A DNA stretch of 14,664 bases from contig CAJJTG010000043.1 of assembly GCA_905194675.1 (NCBI GenBank), positions 1-14,664 of the forward strand, read 5' to 3'. The notes under the pieces were generated by a model. It had not been told where the DNA came from, made no database searches, and saw nothing but the letters and a program-made list of their open reading frames with translations. The DNA is from an uncultured Collinsella sp. Its GTDB lineage: Bacteria > Actinomycetota > Coriobacteriia > Coriobacteriales > Coriobacteriaceae. Shown here one piece after another: positions 7,901-14,565 of this stretch; the stretch's first letter is position 1; every line of letters begins with the position of its first letter. The position numbers were made by a program, and so were the translations under genes.

Positions 7901-10093
7901 TTATGAAGCGTCAGCGGCTATGTGCGCAAGCGCCTCAATGAGTTCCTGCGAGCTCACGGGCTTACTCAGGTGCGCATTCATGCCCGCCTCGCGCGAAAGC
8001 CTACGGTCGTCGGCAAAGGCGTTGGCGCTCACGGCGATAATCGGCGTGGTCGCGGCATCCTCGCGATCGAGTGCTCGAATCCGACGCGTGGCCTCAAGGC
8101 CATCGATGCCAGGCATCATGATGTCCATCAGCACCACGTCGTACTCGTGCGGCGCACTCGCGGCAAACGTCTCGACGGCAGACTCGCCATCCTTAACATG
8201 CGTCGCGATGGCACCGGCACGGTCGAGCGTAAACTGTGCAATCTCGGCATTCAGGTCGTTATCCTCTACGAGCAAAACACGCAGGCCCTGGAGCGCGTCG
8301 CTGTCGCCCGCACCCACGCGAGCTGCCTGGGGAATCTCGGAGCGCTCGCACTTCTCAAGCGGCAGGCGGATGGTAAACGTCGTCCCCTGCCCCAAGGCGC
8401 TCGTAAAGCTCATGGTTCCGCCCATAAGCTCGACCAGCTGCTTGGCAATAGACGCGCCCAGACCAGTTCCCGATGAAGCGCCTTCCACCTGTTGTTCCTC
8501 GCGAGTAAACGGCTCGTAGAGGTGCTGCTGAAACTCCTCGCTCATACCAATACCGTTGTCGGCGATCGTGTATTCATAGACGGGGACGCCGTCCACCGGC
8601 TCCACCTCGCGGCACGTCAGGCGAACATAGCCGCCCCGGCGGTTGTACTTGACGGCATTGCCGGCAATATTGACCAACAAGCGCTTGAGGTGCGTCACGC
8701 TCGCCCGTGCAAAGGGATGATCAAGAGCCTGTTGGTCGCAGATAATTGTCACCAGACGCTCCTCGGCCTGGCGCTCCAGAATATCGCGCACCTCACGGGT
8801 GAGAGCCACCAAATTTGTGGGCACGAGCTCCAGATCGACCTGCCCGCTCTCCAGGCGACTCATATCGAGCGCCTCGTTCGCAAGGTCGAGCAGCAGCCCC
8901 GACGCCGTCCAAATCTTTGAGCGGCACTCGGTCTGTTTTTGCAAGTTGTCCGCGTTGGCATCGCCCACCTCGACCATACCGCGAATGCCGTTAATGGGCG
9001 TGCGTAGATCGTGACTCATGCGGCGCAGAAACTCCGTCTTTGCAGAGTTGGCAGACGAGGCTTCGCGCGCTGCCTTTGCCAGCTTGTCGCCATAGTTGCG
9101 CTCCTGCTGCAACAGGTCGGTCAAGTGTTGGTGCTCGGCACGGCGGCGCATCATCACAACAGCGGCCATGGCGCCGCCGTAGAGCGCCAACACGCTGGCA
9201 ACAACAGCAGCGACGGTCTCGAAGTAACGCCGCGCGGGGGCATAGGTGTACACGTAGAAGTTGCGCGCTTTACCAAATGTGCCCAGATACCACTCGCCGT
9301 TGGCGTTGACCAATCTGACCCTACCAGCCAGGCAACGCTCCTTGATACCGTCGACAATGACGGCATCCGTCGCAGGCAAATCGAACACGCCCGACATGGT
9401 GGGCTCGACAGCGTTGGTCGCAACGACCTTGCCATCGTTTTCGATCACGATATTGCCGCTATCGATGGTCTCGTAACCATCGAGCAAGCTCTGCAACTTG
9501 AGCGTATTGCTCGCGACCGCCTTGGCGCTCTGGTGCCTCACCGCGACAACGATGCCCTCGCCGTCCCGCCGGGCCACGCAGCCAATGTCTGCGACCGAAT
9601 CATCCGCAAGCGTAATGCGAGCGGTATAGGACTTAAGCGGATGGGCTGCCACCTCCAGCACAGGCGTCTCTTTGAGATTCGCGGCGAGCGACTCGTAGCT
9701 CACGTTATCCGTCGAGGACTCGGACACCAGGTTGCCCGATGCGTCCGTCACGATCAGCGCTGTCACATTAAACTGATCAGCATATTGCTCCAACGTAGCG
9801 TTATCCGCCGAGCCGTCGCGCTCCATATCGCGCGCCGTCTCTCCGGCAATCTCCATAACGCGAATCAGATTTTTAGTCGCATAGGCGCTGTTGAACGCAT
9901 CGTAGGAAAGGCTCTGTGTCGCCACGTAATCGACAACGTCGGAAAAGCGCTGCTCGGCTTGGGCCGTCGTGTAGCTGTAGCTCGTCATGCCGGCAGCAGC
10001 CGAGAGTGCTATCCCCAACAGGGCGGCAAGGAGCCATGCCAGGACCGAACGGTCGCCCCGTTTCTCTGTGGTGTGGTCGGGTGCATCGATCAC
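7901..10093 (-). CDS. Hybrid histidine kinase with Cache-like extracytoplasmic sensor
   Basis: A 730-residue membrane kinase. Membrane helices near 17-36 and 292-314 flank an extracytoplasmic region (about 50-290) that holds two PAS-like blocks, TALIVTDASGNLV (111-123) and GNIVIENDGKVVATN (213-227), consistent with a double-Cache sensor. A short linker leads to HisKA (MSHDLRTPINGI, H361), HATPase (N479 in LVNIAGNAVKYN, DNGIGM 512-517, GTGLGA 542-547) and a receiver (E610/D611, phospho-acceptor D657 in LMDIMMPGIDG, S689, K711). No HPt or DNA-binding output follows. The start is GTG at 10093, overlapping the stop of the preceding lipoprotein gene as GTGA, with GGAGGG seven bases upstream; translation is therefore coupled. 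The receiver closely resembles that of the kinase at 4505-7309 (shared ED-x-LNAEIAQ and LMDIMMPG-x-DG-x-EATR), suggesting paralogy. Confidence 0.92.
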   Translation of the reverse strand: MIDAPDHTTEKRGDRSVLAWLLAALLGIALSAAAGMTSYSYTTAQAEQRFSDVVDYVATQSLSYDAFNSAYATKNLIRVMEIAGETARDMERDGSADNATLEQYADQFNVTALIVTDASGNLVSESSTDNVSYESLAANLKETPVLEVAAHPLKSYTARITLADDSVADIGCVARRDGEGIVVAVRHQSAKAVASNTLKLQSLLDGYETIDSGNIVIENDGKVVATNAVEPTMSGVFDLPATDAVIVDGIKERCLAGRVRLVNANGEWYLGTFGKARNFYVYTYAPARRYFETVAAVVASVLALYGGAMAAVVMMRRRAEHQHLTDLLQQERNYGDKLAKAAREASSANSAKTEFLRRMSHDLRTPINGIRGMVEVGDANADNLQKQTECRSKIWTASGLLLDLANEALDMSRLESGQVDLELVPTNLVALTREVRDILERQAEERLVTIICDQQALDHPFARASVTHLKRLLVNIAGNAVKYNRRGGYVRLTCREVEPVDGVPVYEYTIADNGIGMSEEFQQHLYEPFTREEQQVEGASSGTGLGASIAKQLVELMGGTMSFTSALGQGTTFTIRLPLEKCERSEIPQAARVGAGDSDALQGLRVLLVEDNDLNAEIAQFTLDRAGAIATHVKDGESAVETFAASAPHEYDVVLMDIMMPGIDGLEATRRIRALDREDAATTPIIAVSANAFADDRRLSREAGMNAHLSKPVSSQELIEALAHIAADAS

Positions 10094-10959
10094 GACAGGC
10101 CCTCCATATTCAAAAAGGGCGAAGGGTCATCAAAATACTTTGACACCAGGCGCTCCATGGTGCCATCGGCAAGCATTTCTTGGTAGGCATGGGTGAGCTT
10201 AACTTCGATGCCGCGCGTGTCATTGATATCGAAGGCGGTGCCCAAACCAACCTCTAGCAGCGGCTCATCCAGAATGCGATACGTCACGCCATAGTCTTTT
10301 TCGTAGGTGAGCAGCGAGGACTCATGCGCGGCGATGGCGTCGACCAGGCCCTCGACAAGCGCCGGGTTCAGGTACGAGCGGTCCGAGAAGCTGTAGAGCT
10401 TCTTGATTTGTGGAACGTTTTCATTGGTGTGATTGAGCAGAATCGATTCGGGCTTGGTGGTGGACTGGACCGCCACGACCTTACCCTCAAGATCGGCAAG
10501 CGTGTATATATCGCTTTCGGGATCGACGGCAACCACCTGTCGGCTTGCAAGGTACGGTCCGGCCCAACGATGCTCGTTTTCGAGGCCCGTCATACTAAAG
10601 CTGCCCATGACGCAATCGAGCTCACCGCTCGCCAGCAGTTCTTTCTTCTTTTCCCAGTCGATCAGCTGGTATTTTGGCTTGTACCCAATGCGGGCCAAAG
10701 CCTCGGTCAAAATCTCGACATCCAGGCCAACGATATTGCCGTACTCGTCGCTATACACAAACGGCGGATAGAGGTCGCTGCCAACGTTGAGCGTCTTAAG
10801 GTTGTCGTCTTTGAGCTGCGAGGCGGCCGCGCCTTCTGATGCAGACGCCGCGGCCCCGTCATTCGACCCGGAACAGCCAGCTATCGCCACGACAAAGGCG
10901 CTCACCACTGTAAGCGCAACAAACAACGATATGGCGGCCGAGCGACGAGGTCTTTTCAT
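10090..10959 (-). CDS. Solute-binding lipoprotein (SBP_bac_3) coupled to a histidine kinase
   Basis: A 289-residue exported protein. The N-terminus MKRPRRSAAISLFVALTVVS is a lipoprotein signal peptide ending in the lipobox VAIAGC, with C29 as the lipidated residue, followed by a low-complexity A/S/G linker to about residue 50. The rest is a family-3 Venus-flytrap domain: LNVGSDLYPPFVY (57-69), GLDVEILTEALARIGYK (78-94), DWEKKKELLASGELDCVMGSFSMTG, and ADLEGKVVAVQSTT (155-168). In amino-acid binders a T-x-x-R arginine near the third block grips the carboxylate; here the aligned position is E127, with R131 shifted by four. I start at the ATG at 10959 because GGAG precedes it and the signal peptide is then correct; a frame reaching 11031 is longer but unsupported. 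No permease or ATPase gene is near, so a sensory role for the downstream kinase is more likely than uptake. Confidence 0.88.
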   Translation of the reverse strand: MKRPRRSAAISLFVALTVVSAFVVAIAGCSGSNDGAAASASEGAAASQLKDDNLKTLNVGSDLYPPFVYSDEYGNIVGLDVEILTEALARIGYKPKYQLIDWEKKKELLASGELDCVMGSFSMTGLENEHRWAGPYLASRQVVAVDPESDIYTLADLEGKVVAVQSTTKPESILLNHTNENVPQIKKLYSFSDRSYLNPALVEGLVDAIAAHESSLLTYEKDYGVTYRILDEPLLEVGLGTAFDINDTRGIEVKLTHAYQEMLADGTMERLVSKYFDDPSPFLNMEGLS

Positions 10960-10999
10960 CGAGCTCCAGACGATCCTGTTTACAGACTCAAGAGCAAAG

Positions 11000-11005
11000 A
11001 TATTA
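11000..11005 (-). promoter_or_regulatory. Possible -10 element for the lipoprotein-kinase operon
   Basis: TAATAT on the minus strand lies 41 bases before the lipoprotein start, a sensible distance for an untranslated leader. No good -35 hexamer sits at 16-18 bases; the nearest TTGAGC is 20 bases away, so the call rests on the -10 alone. Confidence 0.3.
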
Positions 11006-11101
11006 GCAGACAAAACCGCGCTTGTGCTCAATGGTTACAGACGCTTTACCATACGGGGCCTTCCAGCCAATCTGGCAGACAGCCCCGCATGCAGCGCTCA
11101 C

Positions 11102-12316
11102 TTACTGTGCATTAAAAACGTAGCGGTCCAAGCGCTCGCACGCTTCCCTTACACGCGAAAGCGGCAGTGCTAGATTCACGCGAATGTGGCAAGGCCCGTG
11201 GAACGGACGGCCATCCTGATAGCCCACGCCCACACGCGCGCCCTCGTCGAGCAGCCACTGAATATCGCGGCCATGCTCGCGGCACCACTCCGTGCAGTCC
11301 AGGAACACCATATAGGTGCCCTGCGGGCGCGAATAGGACACACCCTCAAAATGCTCGTCCACGTAATCGCAGAAGTAGTCAATGTTGCCCTCGATGACCT
11401 CGTTAAGCTCATCGAGCCACTCGTAGCCCTGCGGCTGGTAGGCGCCGATAAGCGCGTGCATCGAAAGGACATTCATCTCGTTGTAGTGGGTCTTATTGGA
11501 CACGGCGCACACGCGGTCGCGCAGCGTCTCGTTATAGATGATGTGGTAGCTGCCGACCAGGCCCGCCAGGTTAAACGTCTTGCTGGGCGCATAGAGGGCG
11601 ACCGTGCGCATGCGGGCATCCTCGCTCACCGACTGCGTCGGGATATGCTTGTGGCCGGGCAAGATGATGTCGGACCAGATCTCGTCCGAGACCACCACGC
11701 AATCGTGCTGGCGATAGATGTCCATGGCGCGCTCGATCTCATCGCGCTCCCATACGCGGCCGCAGGGGTTATGCGGCGAGCAGAACACCGCGGCATGGAC
11801 GTGGTTTTGGACGAGCTTGTGCTCCATGTCCTCAAAGTCCATGCGCCACACGCCCTGGTCGTCGAGCTTAAGTGGGCTGTGGACAATGCGATAGCCCGCC
11901 GCTTCGATGGACTTGGTAAAGCCGATGTAGGTAGGACTGTGGACCAGCACCGAATCGCCCGGCTGGACATACGCGCGCAGGGTCGACACGACGCCGCCCA
12001 GCACGCCGTTCTCGTAGCCGATATGCTGCGGGAGCAGGCCCTCGACGCCATTACGGCGGCTCTGCCATTCGATGATGCGGTCGAAGTACTCGTCGCGCGG
12101 ATCGAAATAGCCAAACATGGGATGCTGGGCGCGCTGAATGATGTGCTCCTGGACCGTGGGCACCGTGGCAAAGTTCATGTCCGCCACCCACATGGGGATG
12201 CGGTCGAAGCCCTCGTCGGGCGCGTTCGGAGCCATGCCAGGGATCTCGCCCCAGGAGTCAACGGCGATGGCGTCCATGCCGTGGCGGTCGATAAGCGAGG
12301 TAAAGTCGTATTTCAT
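11102..12316 (-). CDS. PatB/MalY-type PLP-dependent C-S lyase (cystathionine beta-lyase-like aminotransferase fold)
   Basis: A 404-residue fold-type I pyridoxal-phosphate enzyme. Family blocks are the N-terminal FDRIPMWVADMNFATVP (37-53), SPTYIGF with Y130, NPCGR (183-187), the cofactor-binding SDEIW with D211, and the Schiff-base lysine K246 in APSKTFNLAGL. The C-terminal HIRVNLALP carries the carboxylate-binding arginine. The W-V-A-D-M-(D/N)-F motif near the N-terminus is diagnostic of the MalY/PatB group, which cleaves cystathionine or cysteine conjugates to a thiol, pyruvate and ammonia; some members also repress genes. GGGAG precedes the ATG. The gene stands apart from its minus-strand neighbours, with 142 bases to the lipoprotein start and 112 from the TrmO end. 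Transaminase activity cannot be excluded from sequence alone. Confidence 0.9.
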   Translation of the reverse strand: MKYDFTSLIDRHGMDAIAVDSWGEIPGMAPNAPDEGFDRIPMWVADMNFATVPTVQEHIIQRAQHPMFGYFDPRDEYFDRIIEWQSRRNGVEGLLPQHIGYENGVLGGVVSTLRAYVQPGDSVLVHSPTYIGFTKSIEAAGYRIVHSPLKLDDQGVWRMDFEDMEHKLVQNHVHAAVFCSPHNPCGRVWERDEIERAMDIYRQHDCVVVSDEIWSDIILPGHKHIPTQSVSEDARMRTVALYAPSKTFNLAGLVGSYHIIYNETLRDRVCAVSNKTHYNEMNVLSMHALIGAYQPQGYEWLDELNEVIEGNIDYFCDYVDEHFEGVSYSRPQGTYMVFLDCTEWCREHGRDIQWLLDEGARVGVGYQDGRPFHGPCHIRVNLALPLSRVREACERLDRYVFNAQ

Positions 12317-12378
12317 GCTGAGCTCCCGTGCAAAGCGGATTGTTTTGGTAGGCGTTATTGTCCACCAGCTCGGGTGAT

Positions 12379-12408
12379 TTTGGCATGGGGTTTGGCATTG
12401 AATTTGGC
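12379..12408. repeat. Three TTTGGC boxes at exact 12-base spacing
   Basis: TTTGGC occurs at 12379-12384, 12391-12396 and 12403-12408; the first two extend to TTTGGCAT. The array lies 63-92 bases before the start of the C-S lyase gene, read from the other strand as GCCAAA, and just beyond the end of trmO. It could be a set of binding sites for a regulator, or chance in a short low-complexity gap. Confidence 0.4.
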
Positions 12409-12428
12409 GGGCGCCGGCGAATGGCCGG

Positions 12429-13166
12429 CTAGTCCTGCGCGTCGTCGACGGCGGTTACCGTCAGCCTGGTTCCGTCAACCGTAAACGATATGTCGAGCCC
12501 GGCGTAAGCCAAGTGGTACACGCGGTTTGGCTCGTGCTTGCTGCCCGCGCGGCGCGGATCTTGGCGAAGGACCTCTATCAAGCCGGAGAGCTTTGCGGGC
12601 GGGACCATATCCTGCAGCGCATGCGGAAACTCGACATTGAGCTCTTGCCATGGCGCATCTTCAATCCAGCCGCCGGTCGCATCCGGGTGACAGTCCGCAA
12701 ACGGAATGTAGGGCTTGATATCGTAGATGGGCGTGCCGTCGCGCAGATCTGCTCCCAGCACATGGATGATGGGGCCGTCGTCGGTAAGCTCGACACGATC
12801 GAGCTTGACGCAGGTAAGACCGATGGGAATGGGGCGAAACGGGCTGCGTGTGGCAAATACGCCCACGCGCTCGGCTCCACCCAAGCGCGGCGGTCGCACG
12901 GTCTTCGACCACTTGGCGTTGGTGCCGGACCTGTCCTGCGTCTTGGCATCGGCGGCGATGTCTTCCGCCGTGCCGCCGGGCGTTCCGTTTTCAAAGCGCC
13001 AGAGCAGCCACAGGTGCGAGAAGGAGTCCAGGCCCTCAACCGCTACATTGGAGGCAAATTCCGGCTCAAAAACGATGCGTCCCTGCAGATGGGGCGCCAA
13101 AAAACTGTTGCGCGGAATGCCGAACTTCTGCGGCAGGTCGGTATGTATGTGTGCAATAGGTTCCAT
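12429..13166 (-). CDS. trmO: tRNA (adenine(37)-N6)-methyltransferase TrmO
   Basis: A 245-residue protein of the TrmO/TsaA (YaeB) family, which uses S-adenosylmethionine to methylate N6 of threonylcarbamoyl-A37 in some tRNAs. Diagnostic blocks are KFGIPRNS near the N-terminus, RPPRLGG (91-97), GVFATRSPFRPIPIGLT (102-118) and LRDGTPIYDIKPYIPFAD (141-158), which form the cofactor-binding beta-barrel; a C-terminal extension of about 70 residues is also usual in longer members. The frame is open to an ATG at 13193, but family alignment places the first strand at EPIAHIHTD, so I start at the ATG at 13166. None of the three possible ATGs has a ribosome site, and a TACAAT hexamer lies seven bases before the chosen one, suggesting a leaderless mRNA. 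Confidence 0.9.
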   Translation of the reverse strand: MEPIAHIHTDLPQKFGIPRNSFLAPHLQGRIVFEPEFASNVAVEGLDSFSHLWLLWRFENGTPGGTAEDIAADAKTQDRSGTNAKWSKTVRPPRLGGAERVGVFATRSPFRPIPIGLTCVKLDRVELTDDGPIIHVLGADLRDGTPIYDIKPYIPFADCHPDATGGWIEDAPWQELNVEFPHALQDMVPPAKLSGLIEVLRQDPRRAGSKHEPNRVYHLAYAGLDISFTVDGTRLTVTAVDDAQD

Positions 13167-13173
13167 GTCGGTC

Positions 13174-13179
13174 ATTGTA
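13174..13179 (-). promoter_or_regulatory. Candidate -10 box for leaderless trmO transcript
   Basis: TACAAT on the minus strand ends seven bases before the ATG at 13166, so transcription would begin at or next to the start codon. I see no ribosome site to compete with this reading and no strong -35 at the right distance. Confidence 0.4.
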
Positions 13180-13232
13180 CGGCATGAGGGCATGCGCGAT
13201 GCGCGTAATCCCTCACCGCGACCGCCCCTTTT

Positions 13233-13247
13233 GCAACCAACGGTTGC
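13233..13247. promoter_or_regulatory. Candidate operator upstream of the TipAS-like regulator gene
   Basis: GCAACCAACGGTTGC is a perfect 6-bp inverted repeat with a 3-base centre. It abuts the likely -35 hexamer of the regulator gene and lies between the divergent trmO and regulator genes. Autoregulation by the XRE-type protein is a natural reading but is inferred from position only. Confidence 0.35.
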
Positions 13248-13276
13248 TTGGAAGGGCGTCGGCCGCCGCGTATGCT
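13248..13276 (+). promoter_or_regulatory. Candidate sigma70-type promoter of the TipAS-like regulator gene
   Basis: TTGGAA (13248-13253) and TATGCT (13271-13276) are separated by 17 bases, the optimal spacing, and the -10 lies 30 bases before the ATG at 13307. The hexamers match the consensus at about four positions each. Confidence 0.45.
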
Positions 13277-13306
13277 TAAGCCAACAAGCAGCAGAAAGGA
13301 GCCGTT

Positions 13307-14134
13307 ATGGCCTTTGCAGAAAAACTCATCGCCGTCCGTCGCGCCAACAACCTTACCCAAGAGCAGCTTGCCGCCAAGCTCTATGTCACGCGCCAAGCCG
13401 TCAGCCGCTGGGAGCGCGGCGAAGTCACCCCGGGCATCGACATGATGAAGCTCATTGCCGCCGTAACCGGAGAACCGCTGTCCCACCTGCTCGAAATGCC
13501 CGAGCACTATTGCCAGAGCTGCGGCATGGTGCTCACACCCGACGACTGCGGCACCGATGCGACGGGTGCCACGACCGACCATTACTGCAAGTGGTGCTAC
13601 GACCGCGGCAAGTACACCTACGACACCACCATGGAAGCAATGATCGAGGATTGTGCCCCGCGGCTGGCACAAAGCACCGGCATGTCGCTCGACGAAGCCG
13701 TCTCGCTCATGGGTGCCGTGTTGCCGCAACTGGAGCGTTGGCGCACCGTGCAGGAAAACGAGGAGCGCTACGGCGCCGAGGCCCGGGCGCGCTACGGCGA
13801 CAGGGCAATCGATGCGGCAAACGAGGCGTTGCTGGACATGGACCCCGAAACCTGGAACGACATGAAAGAACTCGAGCGCGCGATTTTGGGCCAGCTCTCG
13901 ATTGCCATGGACGACGGCGACCCAAAGAGCATCGAGGCCCAAAAAATTGTTGCGATGCATCGTCGTTGGATTAGCCTCAACTGGGGGCGTAAGCCTCAAG
14001 ACGAAGCATACCTGGGGCTCGCACACGGCTACCTTGCCGACCAGCGCTTTGTTGACTACTACGACAAGCCCTGCGGCACCGGGGCCACGGCGTTTTTGGT
14101 TCAGGCCATCGAGTCGTCGTTGATTCGCGCATAG
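13307..14134 (+). CDS. XRE helix-turn-helix / zinc ribbon / TipAS-like regulator
   Basis: A 275-residue predicted cytoplasmic transcription factor with three parts. Residues 1-64 are an XRE/HTH_3 DNA-binding domain (LIAVRRANNLTQEQLAAKLYVTRQAVSRWERGEVTPGID pattern). Residues about 67-105 are a small zinc ribbon, C69-x2-C72 and C94-x2-C97, in the CQSCGM-...-YCKWCY form known from putative zinc-ribbon proteins. Residues about 148-272 resemble the TipAS domain: EERYG at the start, ETWNDMKELERAILGQL, the HRRWISLNWG block, and the ending GLAHGYLADQRFVDYYDK-...-FLVQAI. TipAS, named from Streptomyces TipA, binds thiopeptide antibiotics and in TipA is joined to a MerR-type domain, not XRE. A clear AAAGGAG lies six bases before the ATG. 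The glutaredoxin gene follows by 51 bases and is probably cotranscribed. Ligand binding and targets are unproven. Confidence 0.85.
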   Translation: MAFAEKLIAVRRANNLTQEQLAAKLYVTRQAVSRWERGEVTPGIDMMKLIAAVTGEPLSHLLEMPEHYCQSCGMVLTPDDCGTDATGATTDHYCKWCYDRGKYTYDTTMEAMIEDCAPRLAQSTGMSLDEAVSLMGAVLPQLERWRTVQENEERYGAEARARYGDRAIDAANEALLDMDPETWNDMKELERAILGQLSIAMDDGDPKSIEAQKIVAMHRRWISLNWGRKPQDEAYLGLAHGYLADQRFVDYYDKPCGTGATAFLVQAIESSLIRA

Positions 14135-14185
14135 ACCGCGGCGGCTTTGGGTATTTCAATCGAAACCTCAACCGATTGGAGACCT

Positions 14186-14431
14186 ATGGCTACTTATCAC
14201 GAGCTCGCGCTCTACGTTATGACCGGCTGCCCGTATTGCATAAAGGTCAAACGTTTCCTGGCCGATAACGGCGTGACCATCCCCGAGCGCAACATCTCGA
14301 CCGATACCGAAGCCGAGCAGGCACTCATCGCCATCGGCGGAAAACGCCAGGTTCCCTGCCTGTTCATCGACGGCAAACCACTCTACGAATCGGGCGACAT
14401 CATCGCATGGGTACAGAAGAACCTGCTCTAG
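14186..14431 (+). CDS. Glutaredoxin-family thiol-disulfide oxidoreductase
   Basis: An 81-residue thioredoxin-fold protein. The active site is C15-P-Y-C18 in YVMTGCPYCIKVKRFL, the cis-proline motif is QVPCLF with P57, and the GG-like end is YESGDIIAWV (67-76), which binds the glutathione or substrate backbone. It reduces disulfides in proteins or low-molecular-weight thiols. I start at the ATG at 14186 because GGAG precedes it and MATYHELALY leads straight into the first beta strand; an ATG at 14147 would add 13 residues with no family counterpart. It lies 51 bases after the TipAS-like regulator on the same strand. Whether glutathione or a thioredoxin reductase recycles it in this organism cannot be told here. 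Confidence 0.93.
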   Translation: MATYHELALYVMTGCPYCIKVKRFLADNGVTIPERNISTDTEAEQALIAIGGKRQVPCLFIDGKPLYESGDIIAWVQKNLL

Positions 14432-14483
14432 TACGCAATTGCAGTCGGCTCGCCCCGACGTCCAAGCCCATACGACCCAAACA

Positions 14484-14546
14484 TGTACACCAGCATCCAA
14501 AGTCGACATTTTTCGACATCTTTGGATACTGGTGTACAGCTTTTTT
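14484..14546 (+). terminator. Long hairpin with T tail after the glutaredoxin gene
   Basis: TGTACACCAG-C-ATCCAAAG (14484-14502) pairs with 14520-14538, 18 of 19 positions, and the apex contains TCGA (14503-14506) that can pair with TCGA at 14513-14516. GC and a run of six T follow (14541-14546), so it can act as an intrinsic terminator 52 bases after the stop. The stem is much longer than terminators need, and the apex repeats CGACAT twice (14504-14509, 14514-14519), so it may also be a mobile-type palindromic repeat or protein-binding site. Confidence 0.6.
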
Positions 14547-14565
14547 GCGTGGGCCCGGCACAGGC

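Noticed and set aside
9011..10186. Long plus-strand open frame of 391 codons opposite the second kinase and lipoprotein genes
   Set aside because: It is antisense to two clearly homologous proteins, has no recognisable domain, and is the usual shadow of GC-rich coding DNA. The same applies to 11186-12484 (opposite the C-S lyase), 12727-13974 (plus) and 2325-3011 (opposite the ClC gene).
10960..11031. Upstream start for the lipoprotein at 11031
   Set aside because: It would bury the signal peptide behind 24 extra residues; the ATG at 10959 has a ribosome site and gives a textbook lipoprotein leader.
11054..11087. Terminator-like stem CGGGGC...GCCCCG after the C-S lyase gene
   Set aside because: The interior pairs poorly with several alternative folds, and no T run follows on the minus strand.
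12413..12429. GCCGGC-GAATG-GCCGGC hairpin at the end of trmO
   Set aside because: Only six pairs, overlapping the stop codon, without a T tail; too weak to call a terminator.
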